From Candidatus Microgenomates bacterium (lineage in GTDB: Bacteria; Patescibacteriota; Microgenomatia; Levybacterales; UBA12049): DNA of 38,145 nucleotides. Position 1 is the stretch's first letter; every line of letters starts with the position of its first letter. The notes beneath the pieces are model-generated. The model was not told the DNA's origin, searched no databases, and saw only the letters and a program-made list of their open reading frames with translations. Shown here piece after piece: positions 23,148 through 31,861 of this stretch. The DNA lies in NCBI GenBank assembly GCA_025451755.1, contig JANWJT010000016.1, positions 1 through 38,145 on the forward strand. Direction: 5' to 3'. Position numbers and translations under genes: made by a program.

Positions 23148-25430
23148 ATGGGACTTTTTCAAAATGCAGTGATTATAATAATCAAAATCCTAATTTTAAT
23201 AGGAGATATTGTTCTTCTGCTTTTTTCTTCCTTATTTAAATTTACTAAAGATGTTGCCAAAAGATTCGTTAACTTAATCAAATTAATTTTAAGATTCTCC
23301 GCACAAATTTATAAAAAACCCTTAAATATTATTTCAAGTCTAAATAGATTTAAAATAAGATTTAAGAAAGGCAGAACATCAAAGCTTAAAGTAGAAACCA
23401 TGCCTGTTCGTCTCAGCTCGGCGGAGCGACCCGGTAGGCAGGAGATTAAAAAAACAAAACCTATTAAAATTTTCCCTTTCCCTTTTTTTATCAAAGCTAA
23501 ATATTTTCTTATTGGATTTATATTCTCCACAATTTTTGTCTTCTTACCGCTTCTATTTTTTATCTATCTGCAAGATCTCCCAAGCCCTAAAATATTAAGC
23601 GTTCAAGAAAGTCCTCAGACAACTAAGATTTACGATAAGAATGGGGTTTTACTTTATCAAATTTATGCGAATCAAAACAGAACATTTGTTCCATTATCTT
23701 CTATTCCAAAACAGCTGCAAAATGCAACAATTGCAATTGAAGATAAAGATTTTTATACCAACCCAGGCTTTAACATAGGAGCAATCATAAGGGCCGCAAT
23801 TGCTAATTTTTCCGGTAAGCCTCTTCAGGGAGGATCTACCATTACGCAACAGTTAATCAAATCTACATTACTGGTTCCGGAAATTAGCATAACCAGAAAA
23901 ATAAAAGAAGTAATTCTAGCTTTCTGGGCTGAGCAAATATACACTAAAGAACAAATTCTTCAGATGTATTTAAATCAAATACCATATGGGGGTACTACGT
24001 GGGGAATTGAAGCGGCTTCGGAAATTTATTTTGGAAAACATGCAAAAGACTTAACTCTAGCACAGAGTTCTTTTTTAGCCGGGCTTCCCAATGCTCCAAC
24101 TTTATATTCTCCTTACGGTGATTTTCCAAACCTGTGGAAGAAAAGACAGAAAGAAGTTCTTTCAAAAATGGTAGAACAAAAATTTATAACTCCAAAAGAA
24201 AAGGAAGATGCAGAAAAAGAAGATTTAACTTTTCAGCCAATTCAAAATCCAATTCATGCTCCTCATTTTGTTATGTATGTTAAAGATTTGTTAATTAAAA
24301 AATATGGATTGCCAATGGTTGAAAAAGGAGGACTATCGGTAAAAACCACATTAGATCTAAAAATGCAGGAGACAGCTGAGCAAATTGTAAAAGAAGAGGT
24401 AGAAAATTATAGATACCTTAATTTAACAAACGGAGCAGCTTTGATCACAGATCCGAAAAATGGAGACATTTTGGCAATGGTTGGAAGCCATGATTATTCA
24501 GATCCTAACGGGGGGAATTTTAATGCAACGGTAGCCCTAAGACAGCCTGGTTCAAGTATTAAAGTCGTTACCTACAGCGCCTCCTTATCTCGCAATTTTA
24601 CTGCCGCAACATCTATAGACGATTCTCCAATAACTTTTACATCTGCTGCCTCCCCATCTTATACGCCGGTAAATTACGACGGGCAGTTTCATGGCCTCAT
24701 GACGCTTCGGCTGGCACTTGCAAATTCCATAAATATTCCTGCAGTTAAAACACTAAATAATATTGGTATCCCTACAATGGTTGAGCTTGGCAAAAAAATG
24801 GGCATTTCAACATGGAAAGAGCCTGAGAATTATGGGCTTGCAATAACTCTTGGAGCTGCAGATGTAGAAATGGTAGACATGGCAACTGTTTATGGAGTCT
24901 TAGCAAACAAAGGAATTAGAGTAAATCTAAATCCTATTTTCAAAATAACAGACTCTAGAGGAGACACTATTGAAGAGAAGAAAGTAGAGGAAAAGAGAAT
25001 TCTTTCCCCTGAAATTGCATTTATAATTTCAGATATACTTTCAGACAATCAGGCAAGAGCTATGGAATTCGGCATAAACTCTCCGCTTCTTATAAAAAAC
25101 CATACTGTTTCTGTTAAAACAGGGACTTCCGACAATAAAAGAGACAATTGGACAATTGGATATACTCCATCATACGTGGTGGCAGTCTGGGTAGGAAATA
25201 ATGATAATTCGCCAATGAGTCAAAATTTAGCATCGGGAATAACAGGAGCTGCTCCAATTTGGCATAGAATTATGGAAAATCTTATATCTTCAAAGCCTGA
25301 TGAAAAAATGCCAGTACCAGAAGGACTAATTCAGAAGCCTTGCTTCGGAAAAAACGAGTTTTTTATAAAAGGCACTGAAAATTTTGTAAATTGTAGCATA
25401 AAAAGAATAACTCCCACCAAAAAACCCTAA
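23148..25430 (+). CDS. Class A penicillin-binding protein (PBP1A type), second copy
   Basis: 760 residues, paralogue of the upstream gene. The N-terminus differs: a first hydrophobic stretch at about 5-29 (VIIIIKILILIGDIVLLLFS), a basic linker, and the membrane helix proper at about 117-143. The catalytic set is complete: EDKDFYTN (E198), GGSTITQQLIKS, SSIK (S469-K472), SIN (527-529), KTGT (657-660). In the linker, residues about 85-100 (PVRLSSAERPGRQE) are encoded by a GC-rich repeat-like insert. The C-terminus is short with two Cys. It ends 4 nt into the convergent patatin gene. Two different synthases in tandem suggest division of labour, for example septal versus lateral, which is inference. 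Confidence 0.96.
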   Translation: MGLFQNAVIIIIKILILIGDIVLLLFSSLFKFTKDVAKRFVNLIKLILRFSAQIYKKPLNIISSLNRFKIRFKKGRTSKLKVETMPVRLSSAERPGRQEIKKTKPIKIFPFPFFIKAKYFLIGFIFSTIFVFLPLLFFIYLQDLPSPKILSVQESPQTTKIYDKNGVLLYQIYANQNRTFVPLSSIPKQLQNATIAIEDKDFYTNPGFNIGAIIRAAIANFSGKPLQGGSTITQQLIKSTLLVPEISITRKIKEVILAFWAEQIYTKEQILQMYLNQIPYGGTTWGIEAASEIYFGKHAKDLTLAQSSFLAGLPNAPTLYSPYGDFPNLWKKRQKEVLSKMVEQKFITPKEKEDAEKEDLTFQPIQNPIHAPHFVMYVKDLLIKKYGLPMVEKGGLSVKTTLDLKMQETAEQIVKEEVENYRYLNLTNGAALITDPKNGDILAMVGSHDYSDPNGGNFNATVALRQPGSSIKVVTYSASLSRNFTAATSIDDSPITFTSAASPSYTPVNYDGQFHGLMTLRLALANSINIPAVKTLNNIGIPTMVELGKKMGISTWKEPENYGLAITLGAADVEMVDMATVYGVLANKGIRVNLNPIFKITDSRGDTIEEKKVEEKRILSPEIAFIISDILSDNQARAMEFGINSPLLIKNHTVSVKTGTSDNKRDNWTIGYTPSYVVAVWVGNNDNSPMSQNLASGITGAAPIWHRIMENLISSKPDEKMPVPEGLIQKPCFGKNEFFIKGTENFVNCSIKRITPTKKP
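23400..23441. repeat. GC-rich imperfect inverted repeat inside the second PBP gene
   Basis: TGCCT ... AGGCA ends flank CTCAGCTCGGCGGAGCGACC in an otherwise AT-rich linker. It is in frame and adds about 14 residues (PVRLSSAERPGRQE). It resembles the palindromic elements at 28773 and 35781 in ending with the TGCC/GGCA core. Confidence 0.5.
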
Positions 25431-26377
25431 ATTCCTTCCGAAAATATCCTAGCAACTTGTTCTTCTGCTTTTTTTGCTACTTCTTTCATTTTTATCTTAT
25501 CCTTGGTCATTCTTTTTAACGGCATCTCATCGGGTGTTAAAAAACCTATATTAACATTAGTTAATTTTTCTATCTTTTTCAAAGAACGATTATATAGTTT
25601 GTTTCTAGCAAGAGTCGCAATTCTGAACCCAGGGGGAAATTTTCTCATAAATAAAATAGACGCTACGCTTTCAACAAGAGAAGAAGAATTATTTTTTTCC
25701 CAGGTATCATAGTTCGAAACAATCAAGATATCAGTGCATTTCTTTTGTAAAATAAAATCGATGGGTATGCCATTCCCAATTGCCCCATCGCAATATTCTT
25801 TACCTTTTATGACAACTGTCTTGTTATAGACAACCGGAAGAGCAGCAGATGCACAAATTGCATCTATAATATCTATTTTTGTATCCTTTGTATCTAAGAG
25901 TTCTCCCTTTCCTGTTCGAATATCTGTAACAGTAACATAAAATTTGGATCTGCTAGATCTAATATGCCTTTGATCAAGAGGTTTAACTTTTCTAAATACG
26001 AGGTCCAAGTAATCTATGTCCATTATTTTTAAAATTCTTGCAGGATTTATAAATTCTTTTCCCACTAAGTCTTCGTAATAAATTGATGCTCCCAATTCTG
26101 ATTGCCCACTTAAAAAATATGCGCAAACTGCAGAGCCAGCAGATATTCCTACCACAACATCAAAGACATCAGACAAGTCAAATTTTTCAAATCCAGAAAC
26201 TATTCCTCCACTATAAGCGGCGCGCATGCCTCCCCCGCCTATGACAAGCGCGGTTTTTATTTTTTTATGATCCGGATTTTTTTGAGAAAGTAGTTTTTTC
26301 TTTAACAAAAGATTTTTAACAAGGAGGGAATTGCTCGCGGATTCTGCTTTGAGAACAAATTTATCAAGCACTTTCAT
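25427..26377 (-). CDS. Patatin-like phospholipase
   Basis: 316 residues with the patatin fold. The oxyanion Gly loop is VIGGGGMRAAYSGG (about 45-58), the nucleophile elbow is VVGISAGSAV (Ser near 80), and the dyad Asp is in YCDGAIGNGIP, where the family usually has DGG or DGA. The likely activity is acyl-ester hydrolysis of lipids; the substrate is unknown. There is no signal peptide, so it is cytoplasmic or membrane-associated, or exported by another route. Its C-terminal helices are Lys-rich. TGGTATAAT ends 7 nt before the ATG, predicting a leaderless mRNA. The stop overlaps the convergent PBP gene by 4 nt. Confidence 0.88.
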   Translation of the reverse strand: MKVLDKFVLKAESASNSLLVKNLLLKKKLLSQKNPDHKKIKTALVIGGGGMRAAYSGGIVSGFEKFDLSDVFDVVVGISAGSAVCAYFLSGQSELGASIYYEDLVGKEFINPARILKIMDIDYLDLVFRKVKPLDQRHIRSSRSKFYVTVTDIRTGKGELLDTKDTKIDIIDAICASAALPVVYNKTVVIKGKEYCDGAIGNGIPIDFILQKKCTDILIVSNYDTWEKNNSSSLVESVASILFMRKFPPGFRIATLARNKLYNRSLKKIEKLTNVNIGFLTPDEMPLKRMTKDKIKMKEVAKKAEEQVARIFSEGI

Positions 26378-26384
26378 GAAAAGA

Positions 26385-26393
26385 ATTATACCA
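26385..26393 (-). promoter_or_regulatory. Extended -10 TGGTATAAT of the patatin gene
   Basis: The minus strand reads TGGTATAAT, then seven bases, then ATG at 26377. This is a strong extended -10 with +1 at the start codon. Confidence 0.6.
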
Positions 26394-26457
26394 TCTGCGA
26401 AAGAGGCTCTAGATCAAAGTCTGAGATAATAGCAAAATATCTATAAGCAATCACTTA

Positions 26458-26643
26458 TTAGCTCGCCATTGTTTTTTTTGCCCAACCGACCAATACAAGA
26501 ATTACTCCTCCGGCAATCCATGCCCCATAAGAAGGCCAACCCAAGGCGACAGTCAGATAATTAATTATTCCATAAACTATTGCCAAAATTCCAAGTAATT
26601 CCAGCACTTTTCCTTTTCCATGCATCATTTTTTCTTCTGCCAT
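26458..26643 (-). CDS. Two-helix small membrane protein
   Basis: 61 residues with two hydrophobic segments, about 14-31 (VLELLGILAIVYGIINYL) and 41-55 (AWIAGGVILVLVGWA), and charged ends. No family is recognised. It has one of the best Shine-Dalgarno sites in the window (GGGAGGTGA, 6-8 nt before ATG), which overlaps the rpe stop, so it is a real and well-translated gene at the end of the rpiB-rpe cluster. Its link with sugar metabolism is positional only. Confidence 0.78.
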   Translation of the reverse strand: MAEEKMMHGKGKVLELLGILAIVYGIINYLTVALGWPSYGAWIAGGVILVLVGWAKKTMAS

Positions 26644-26648
26644 TTAAG

Positions 26649-27296
26649 TCACCTCCCTTCGTCCTTTTTTAGAAGCGCTTCTTGTAAAATTTTATATTGC
26701 TCCTCTGGTTTCTCTTTAAAAATAAACGATGTTGCTACAAATCGATCAGCGCCGGATTGTTTTGCCTGTAAAATAGTTTTATCATTTATTCCTCCATCTA
26801 CCTCTATTGGAATAGGAAATTTATCCCGAAGCGTTTTTATTTTCTCCAAATTCTTTTCTTTAAATTCATTTCCGGAAAAACCAGCTTTGACTGTCATAAA
26901 AAGCATGACATCAAGATCTAAAATAGGCACTTTTACCTTATCTAATTGAGAATCCTGATCAAGTCCCAAACCTACTTCCCCTAATAATTGAGCCTTTGCC
27001 ACAAATTCTGCCTGATCCGACATTTTCTCTACATGACCTATAAACCTACTAAATCCTGCATCTGCCCAGGGTTTTAAAAAATTTATAGGCTCTTCAACCA
27101 TCATATGAAGCTCAAACGGAATATTTTCGGTATATTTTTTAAAAGGTTCGGGATCTAAAAAGGTTGTATTGGGAGCAAATTTTCCATCTATTAAATCTAT
27201 ATGAATTGCTTTTGCGAAAGGGAGAACTTGCTGAATTTTTAATTCGATTGAAGCCCAGTCTTTCTCTAAAATTCCTGGAATTATTCTATATTCCAT
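26649..27296 (-). CDS. rpe: Ribulose-phosphate 3-epimerase family protein
   Basis: Interconverts ribulose-5-phosphate and xylulose-5-phosphate in the pentose phosphate pathway. TIM-barrel markers are AIHIDLIDGKFAPN (family HIDVMDGHFVPN), FELHMMVEEP (HLMV), FMTVKAGFSGNEF (where most have MSVNPGFGGQ) and IPIEVDGGIND. At 215 aa it is typical. The NPG to KAG change in the phosphate-side loop is divergent, so specificity could be altered. It overlaps rpiB by 11 nt upstream, and its stop is inside the Shine-Dalgarno of the next gene. Confidence 0.88.
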   Translation of the reverse strand: MEYRIIPGILEKDWASIELKIQQVLPFAKAIHIDLIDGKFAPNTTFLDPEPFKKYTENIPFELHMMVEEPINFLKPWADAGFSRFIGHVEKMSDQAEFVAKAQLLGEVGLGLDQDSQLDKVKVPILDLDVMLFMTVKAGFSGNEFKEKNLEKIKTLRDKFPIPIEVDGGINDKTILQAKQSGADRFVATSFIFKEKPEEQYKILQEALLKKDEGR

Positions 27297-27747
27297 CTTC
27301 TATTTTTTCGATTTCGTCAAGTCTTCTTATTTTTCTTTCTTTTTTTGAAAATGTGGTTTCAAGAAAAATTTTTACAATTTTTCTTGCATCTTCCCTACTT
27401 GTAAAATCAGAAGGAATTGCAAGCATATTGATATTATCATCTTCCCTTGCTTGCCTAACTTGTTCTGAATTAACAGCAAGTCCGCATCTTATACTCTTAA
27501 ACTTGTTAGCAACAATATCAACGCCTACACCTGATCCGCATATAACAATTCCCCGCGACTCAAGATTTTTTTCTGAATCAGAAGAAACACATTTTGCAAC
27601 TTTTTCTGCGATCAAGGGATAATCATCATTTGAGTCATATTCAAAAGTTCCTAAATCTTCCCCGGCAATTTCATTTTCTAAAAACCATGCCTTAAGCTCT
27701 TCTTTTAGCTTAAAACCCCTATGATCCGCTCCCAAATATACCTTCAT
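27286..27747 (-). CDS. rpiB: Ribose-5-phosphate isomerase B
   Basis: Interconverts ribose-5-phosphate and ribulose-5-phosphate. The LacAB/RpiB fold is shown by VYLGADHRGFKLKEEL, the catalytic loop GIVICGSGVGVDIVANK, CGLAVNSEQVRQAREDDNINMLAIPS and a C-terminal Lys-rich helix. At 153 aa it is normal. It follows the PfkB gene by 18 nt and overlaps rpe by 11 nt, giving a contiguous kinase-isomerase-epimerase set for ribose use. Confidence 0.95.
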   Translation of the reverse strand: MKVYLGADHRGFKLKEELKAWFLENEIAGEDLGTFEYDSNDDYPLIAEKVAKCVSSDSEKNLESRGIVICGSGVGVDIVANKFKSIRCGLAVNSEQVRQAREDDNINMLAIPSDFTSREDARKIVKIFLETTFSKKERKIRRLDEIEKIEDGI

Positions 27748-27765
27748 CTTAAATAGCCTGAATCA

Positions 27766-28734
27766 CTATGCAGAATTTAATTTTTGTTCAATTTCTTGTT
27801 TTGTTAATAATCCTTGCTGTGCTCCTACCATACTTATTACAGAAGTAGCATTTAAGGACCCCCAATCCATTGAATCTTTAAAAGACTTTTCCGACAATAC
27901 TCCCGATAAAAATCCGCTTGCAAATCCGTCTCCTGCACCAGTCCTTTCAATCGCATTTCCTTCTGCTGCTTTATAAAAAGAAATATTATTTTGATCATCT
28001 ATTAAAAATGACCCATTACGACCGTCTGTAATAACAACTACCTTTGCTCCTTTATTTTTAATTTGCAAAAGTAAATCTTTAATAAAATTCTCTTCGCTAC
28101 TCACTGCTACTCTGCAAATCTTAGCTCCTTCTTCTTTGTTTATAAAAACAACCTCAGAAAACTTTAATACCTCATCTATTTGATCTAAGTCTTCATCTAG
28201 CTGAGTAGTTCCCGGATTAAATGCCAATTTAATATTATTCTTTTTGACAAAATCAATAGTTTTTTTATAAGCTTCTTTCCATTTATTTTCCATGGACGTT
28301 AAATATATCCACTTGGTATCTATGCTATCGAAGGAAAAGTCATGCTCTCTTTCGACATTTTCTTCAAATATTGTTCTGTCTCCTTGAAAATTTAGAATTA
28401 CCGAAAAAGAAGAGGGCTTATTTTGAGTTTGCTTTAGAAAACCTTCAGAAACCCTTTCTTTTCGAAGAGTATTTATAATTTTTTGAGCAAACTCATCTGA
28501 TCCTATCTCAGCAATTATTGCAGTTTTAAACCCCATTCTTGATATTCCTACTGCAACATTATTTGCATTTCCCCCTGTTAATATGTAAGAGCTGTCAACA
28601 ATAGCTTTGTCCCCTGCTTTTATACAAAGCTCACTTGTATCTTTATTTAACCGGAAATGTTTATTTGATTCTTCTGTCCAGAGAAAAATATCAAGAGTAG
28701 CCTTTCCAATGGTCATAATATCAAAGGAGTTCAT
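27766..28734 (-). CDS. PfkB-family (ribokinase-like) carbohydrate kinase
   Basis: 322 residues from the ATG at 28734. The TTG at 28752 in the track is rejected because TTGACC-17-CATAAT places the transcription start at this ATG. Motifs are TGGNANNVAVGISRMG (PfkB signature 1), VVITDGRNGSFL, and AIERTGAGDGFASGFLSG with the anion hole and catalytic Asp (signature 2). It probably phosphorylates a sugar or nucleoside; the neighbours rpiB and rpe make ribose or a related pentose the best guess, not a demonstration. It heads the cluster running to 26458. Confidence 0.88.
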   Translation of the reverse strand: MNSFDIMTIGKATLDIFLWTEESNKHFRLNKDTSELCIKAGDKAIVDSSYILTGGNANNVAVGISRMGFKTAIIAEIGSDEFAQKIINTLRKERVSEGFLKQTQNKPSSFSVILNFQGDRTIFEENVEREHDFSFDSIDTKWIYLTSMENKWKEAYKKTIDFVKKNNIKLAFNPGTTQLDEDLDQIDEVLKFSEVVFINKEEGAKICRVAVSSEENFIKDLLLQIKNKGAKVVVITDGRNGSFLIDDQNNISFYKAAEGNAIERTGAGDGFASGFLSGVLSEKSFKDSMDWGSLNATSVISMVGAQQGLLTKQEIEQKLNSA

Positions 28735-28740
28735 GCATCC

Positions 28741-28769
28741 ATTATGTATCAAATAAAGGTTATGGTCAA
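28741..28769 (-). promoter_or_regulatory. Promoter TTGACC-17-CATAAT of the PfkB-rpiB-rpe cluster
   Basis: The -35 TTGACC (28764-28769) and -10 CATAAT (28741-28746) have a 17-nt spacer, and 6 nt separate the -10 from the ATG at 28734. A leaderless mRNA is predicted, and this decides the PfkB start. A GC-rich palindrome lies directly upstream of the -35. Confidence 0.6.
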
Positions 28770-28772
28770 CTT

Positions 28773-28786
28773 GCCTGCCGGCAGGC
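28773..28786. repeat. Perfect palindrome GCCTGCCGGCAGGC (copy 1)
   Basis: A 14-bp perfect palindrome in the 38-bp divergent/tandem gap between the PfkB promoter and the end of the LytR_C gene. The identical 14-mer recurs inside a coding region at 35781-35794, and a half site (CGGCAGGCT) ends the window. Confidence 0.8.
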
Positions 28787-28789
28787 TGG

Positions 28790-29374
28790 CTATTTGCCGA
28801 TGATAACTAAGGCATCTGCTGAAGAACTTGCAGAAAGATCAGAGGACGAAGACCCTATCGTATAACTTGCAGACAAATCTTTTTTAAGAAGAGTAAGGTA
28901 ATTACTCTTGGAACTTTTAACTTTAATTGTAACACTGCTGTAGTCAAAATTATCCGCATTTCCTGTTGAGGTAATATTATAGCCAAGATCTTTTAGAATT
29001 CCTGATCCTTTTCCCGCAACGCCCGCTTCTCCACTCCCATTTTGGACTTCAATCGAAAGCTTACTTCTATCTAATCCTGTTGTTTTGTCCACTGGATTTG
29101 AAGCAGATTTTGGTGTAGGAGTAGTGGTTGACTTAGGAGTTGGGGTTGATGTTTCTTCCGGAAGACTTGGTGTTGGTGTATCTGTTGGAATTTGAAACTC
29201 TGTAGGAGTTGGAGTAATATCAGATTCTTCTTCATTGCTATTCGATCCTAAAAATTTATTACCTGCAAAAATAATTATTAAAATAATTACTATTGCCACA
29301 ATCAGAAAGAGAAACCTCTTAGATTTTTTAGGCGATTTATTAATGGCAGGTGTCGGAAAAGCTGAGTCTTCCAT
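28790..29374 (-). CDS. Membrane-anchored LytR C-terminal-domain protein (copy A)
   Basis: 194 residues: cytoplasmic start, one membrane helix at about 20-42 (FLFLIVAIVIILIIIFAGNK), a Pro/Thr-rich spacer (TPTPTEFQIPTDTPTPSLPE) and a LytR_C domain at about 103-194 (LSIEVQNGSGEAGVAG ... DLGYNITSTGNAD ... VTIKVKSS ... ALVIIGK). It lacks the LCP phosphotransferase domain, so it is not a wall-polymer ligase. The domain is thought to act in the envelope, outside the membrane. It is clearly related to the end of the 32094-33461 protein. The gene is divergent from the SpoIID gene. Confidence 0.88.
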   Translation of the reverse strand: MEDSAFPTPAINKSPKKSKRFLFLIVAIVIILIIIFAGNKFLGSNSNEEESDITPTPTEFQIPTDTPTPSLPEETSTPTPKSTTTPTPKSASNPVDKTTGLDRSKLSIEVQNGSGEAGVAGKGSGILKDLGYNITSTGNADNFDYSSVTIKVKSSKSNYLTLLKKDLSASYTIGSSSSDLSASSSADALVIIGK

Positions 29375-29429
29375 ATTTCATGCAAATATTACCACATCAT
29401 TTCAATTTTAGCAAGGAAGAGAATATTTT

Positions 29430-29438
29430 TGCTATAAT
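29430..29438 (+). promoter_or_regulatory. Extended -10 TGCTATAAT of the SpoIID gene
   Basis: TGC plus a perfect TATAAT (29433-29438), with the ATG 11 nt later at 29450. The expected leader is about 5 nt, too short for a Shine-Dalgarno. Confidence 0.6.
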
Positions 29439-29449
29439 AGACAAGCCCT

Positions 29450-31141
29450 ATGCGGAAAATCTTTTTCCTAATAATCTTAATCTCCCTTCTTGCCGTATCT
29501 TTTTTTACTAAAGTACCTAAGTCTTCTTCCGATGAACTTTCCGACATAACAAAAGAAATTCAGAACTTAACATCTTCTCTAAACGAATCTATAAAAGCAA
29601 CTAGTCCGCTTGAATCTCAACTTAATAGTTTGAAAAAACAAGTTGACGGAATTAAAAATCGATTATCGTTTATAGGAAATGATATAGATATTAAAGAAAA
29701 AAATATCGAAATAGGATATAAAAATCTTGCTAAGCAAGAACAAATTCTAAATAGAGCTATACGTGATTTTTATATAAAATCTTATTATAATTCCCCCTTC
29801 TGGATCTTTTTTTCAAGCTCTTCTGTAACTGACATTACTCAAATCTTGGCGTATCAAAAGGCCGCTACAAATCAGGACAAAGCAATTATCACAAATATTG
29901 CAATTTCTATCCACGATCTTGAAATAAAGAAGAAAAAACTAGAAAACGAAAAAAAACAGCTGTCATCTTTACAGGCAAGCCTTGATGAACAATCTGCAAA
30001 GCTTGACGAAGTAGTAACGGGAGCAAAAAAATATCAAGCCGAGCTTTCCGGAAAGATTGCCGAACTTTCACAAAGACAGACGGAAATAGTTAATACCAGA
30101 TCGGGAACTTTTACCGCAACGATTGGAGACAGTAATCTGGCAGACGATGTAAATGCTTCGATAAACGGATTTAGATCCTCTGCTCCCGGCGGATATTTTG
30201 CCGTTTTTTCATTCGGAGCACATACACACAGAAAAGGCATGAGCCAATATGGAGCAAGGGGAAGAGCTCAAAGCGGACAAAACTATAGACAAATTTTGAG
30301 TGCATATTATGGAAAGGAGCCTGTAGGGAAAGATACCGGAGGAGATATAAATGTTTCAGGATTTGGTTCAATGAATTTTGAGGATCGGTATCTTTTGGGA
30401 ATTGCCGAAATGCCATCATCCTGGGACATGGAAGCACTTAAGGCTCAGGCCGTTGCTGCAAGAACTTATGCCTATAGATACAAGACTCAAGGATTATCAA
30501 TCTGTACGACTGAGGCGTGTCAGGTTTATTCAAGCTCAAAAGCAGACAGCCCCCCAGATGCATGGAAGGCTGCTGTACAATCTACAAAGGGAGAAGTTCT
30601 TGAAGATGTGGTAACTTATTATGCCTCAACCCATGGTGGATTCGCATCCCCTATTGGCTGGGATACGACAGATAGAGCAGGCGGATCAAATTTTATAGAT
30701 AAGGCATATGATAAAATCGGCGGATCTCCGTGGCTCTATAAAGCCTGGTATACTAAAGGCTATAGTCCTTCCTCTGAAAAATGCGGAAGAAGTAACCCCT
30801 GGTTATCTCCTGAAGAGATGGCAGACATTGTAAACGCAGCAATTGTTCTATCGAAGGGAACAGGCGAGGAAGCGGGCAGAATTTCTCCGGTTACTACCTC
30901 ATGTTGGGGAGGGAATCCATACACAATGGATGAGTTAAAACAAGTAGCTGGAAAGTACGGAGGACTTTCTCAGGCAAATTCTGTCTCTGTCTCACAGGGC
31001 GAGGGATCAACAGGAAGTGTTACTATAAACGGCGTAACTCTCGCAGGTGGAGATTTTAAAAGAGCATTTAATCTAAGAGCACCCGGATATCTTTCGATTC
31101 CTCAATCAGGATTCGCTTTCTTCAATATAGAAAAAAAATGA
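29450..31141 (+). CDS. Exported coiled-coil SpoIID/LytB-domain protein
   Basis: 563 residues. There is a signal peptide or anchor at about 3-20 (IFFLIILISLLAVSFFTK). Residues 27-225 are long coiled coil like the N-terminus of EnvC/PcsB murein hydrolase regulators. A SpoIID domain then runs from about 245 (SFGAHTHRKGMSQYGARG, EDRYLLGIAEMPSSWDMEAL with KAQAVAARTYA, QSTKGEVLEDVVTYYASTHG). SpoIID enzymes are lytic transglycosylases that act on peptidoglycan; whether this one is active is not shown. The C-terminal part (about 470-560) has paired cysteines and a GSVTINGVTLAGGDFKRAF stretch. It lies between two LytR_C genes. Confidence 0.9.
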   Translation: MRKIFFLIILISLLAVSFFTKVPKSSSDELSDITKEIQNLTSSLNESIKATSPLESQLNSLKKQVDGIKNRLSFIGNDIDIKEKNIEIGYKNLAKQEQILNRAIRDFYIKSYYNSPFWIFFSSSSVTDITQILAYQKAATNQDKAIITNIAISIHDLEIKKKKLENEKKQLSSLQASLDEQSAKLDEVVTGAKKYQAELSGKIAELSQRQTEIVNTRSGTFTATIGDSNLADDVNASINGFRSSAPGGYFAVFSFGAHTHRKGMSQYGARGRAQSGQNYRQILSAYYGKEPVGKDTGGDINVSGFGSMNFEDRYLLGIAEMPSSWDMEALKAQAVAARTYAYRYKTQGLSICTTEACQVYSSSKADSPPDAWKAAVQSTKGEVLEDVVTYYASTHGGFASPIGWDTTDRAGGSNFIDKAYDKIGGSPWLYKAWYTKGYSPSSEKCGRSNPWLSPEEMADIVNAAIVLSKGTGEEAGRISPVTTSCWGGNPYTMDELKQVAGKYGGLSQANSVSVSQGEGSTGSVTINGVTLAGGDFKRAFNLRAPGYLSIPQSGFAFFNIEKK

Positions 31142-31183
31142 GTTCTTTTTTATTTTTTTATATTTAATTTCTAATTTATATAT

Positions 31184-31861
31184 ATGCCGGATATTTTTGT
31201 TGCACAAAATAATACCAAAAAAATCAAAGATCCCCTAGTCTCACCAATTGCTCCCCATAAGACTGGGGTGCCGGAAAAGTATGAAGAAAATACAGTTTCT
31301 CGTAATAAAAGTCCTTTGAAATTAAATACAAAAATCCCTAGAAAAATGTCATTTTCTAATCAGAAGGAAAATGAAGAAATAGTGTTACTTTTAAGAGCTC
31401 ATTTTATAACAAACCTTCCATGGCTGGCATTTTTTGGAATTTTGATTATTTTACCTGTAATAATTTTGATAATTTCAAATTCTACAGCTAGCTCACTCCC
31501 TTTTGTTACCAATGAATTAATTTTTATTATAATCTCATTTTATTATTTAATAACTATTGTTTATGCTTTAATAAATTTTATGAAATGGTTTTATAATATT
31601 TTAATTATTACAAACTTAGGAATAGTCGATATCGACTATTCAGGACTGCTATATCATGGCGTTGCATTTACTAAATTAAATTTGGTTGAGGATGTTAACT
31701 ATATTAAGACAGGGTTTTTAAGATCACTTTTTAATTTTGGAGACGTATTTATTCAAACTGCAGGAGGAAAAGAAAACTTAGAAGGCATTGGAATCTCAAA
31801 CCCATCTAATGCTGCACATATTATTGCAGATTCAATTGGAAAAGGAGAAGGAAGTGGATAA
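31184..31861 (+). CDS. Membrane protein with a bacterial PH-like domain
   Basis: 225 residues. A 60-residue polar start is followed by two hydrophobic segments at about 81-102 (LAFFGILIILPVIILIISNS) and 115-135 (IFIIISFYYLITIVYALINF). Residues about 138-220 look like a bPH2-type domain (WFYNILIITNLGIVDIDYSG, LNLVEDVNYIKTGFLRSLFN, GDVFIQTAGGKENLEGIGIS). The function is unknown; such proteins are frequent in CPR. It overlaps the next small gene by 8 nt. Confidence 0.75.
   Translation: MPDIFVAQNNTKKIKDPLVSPIAPHKTGVPEKYEENTVSRNKSPLKLNTKIPRKMSFSNQKENEEIVLLLRAHFITNLPWLAFFGILIILPVIILIISNSTASSLPFVTNELIFIIISFYYLITIVYALINFMKWFYNILIITNLGIVDIDYSGLLYHGVAFTKLNLVEDVNYIKTGFLRSLFNFGDVFIQTAGGKENLEGIGISNPSNAAHIIADSIGKGEGSG

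Noticed and set aside
31788-31853. N-terminal part of the 99-aa ORF
   Set aside because: Lies inside the upstream PH-like gene; a GTG with a Shine-Dalgarno at 31854 is the better start.
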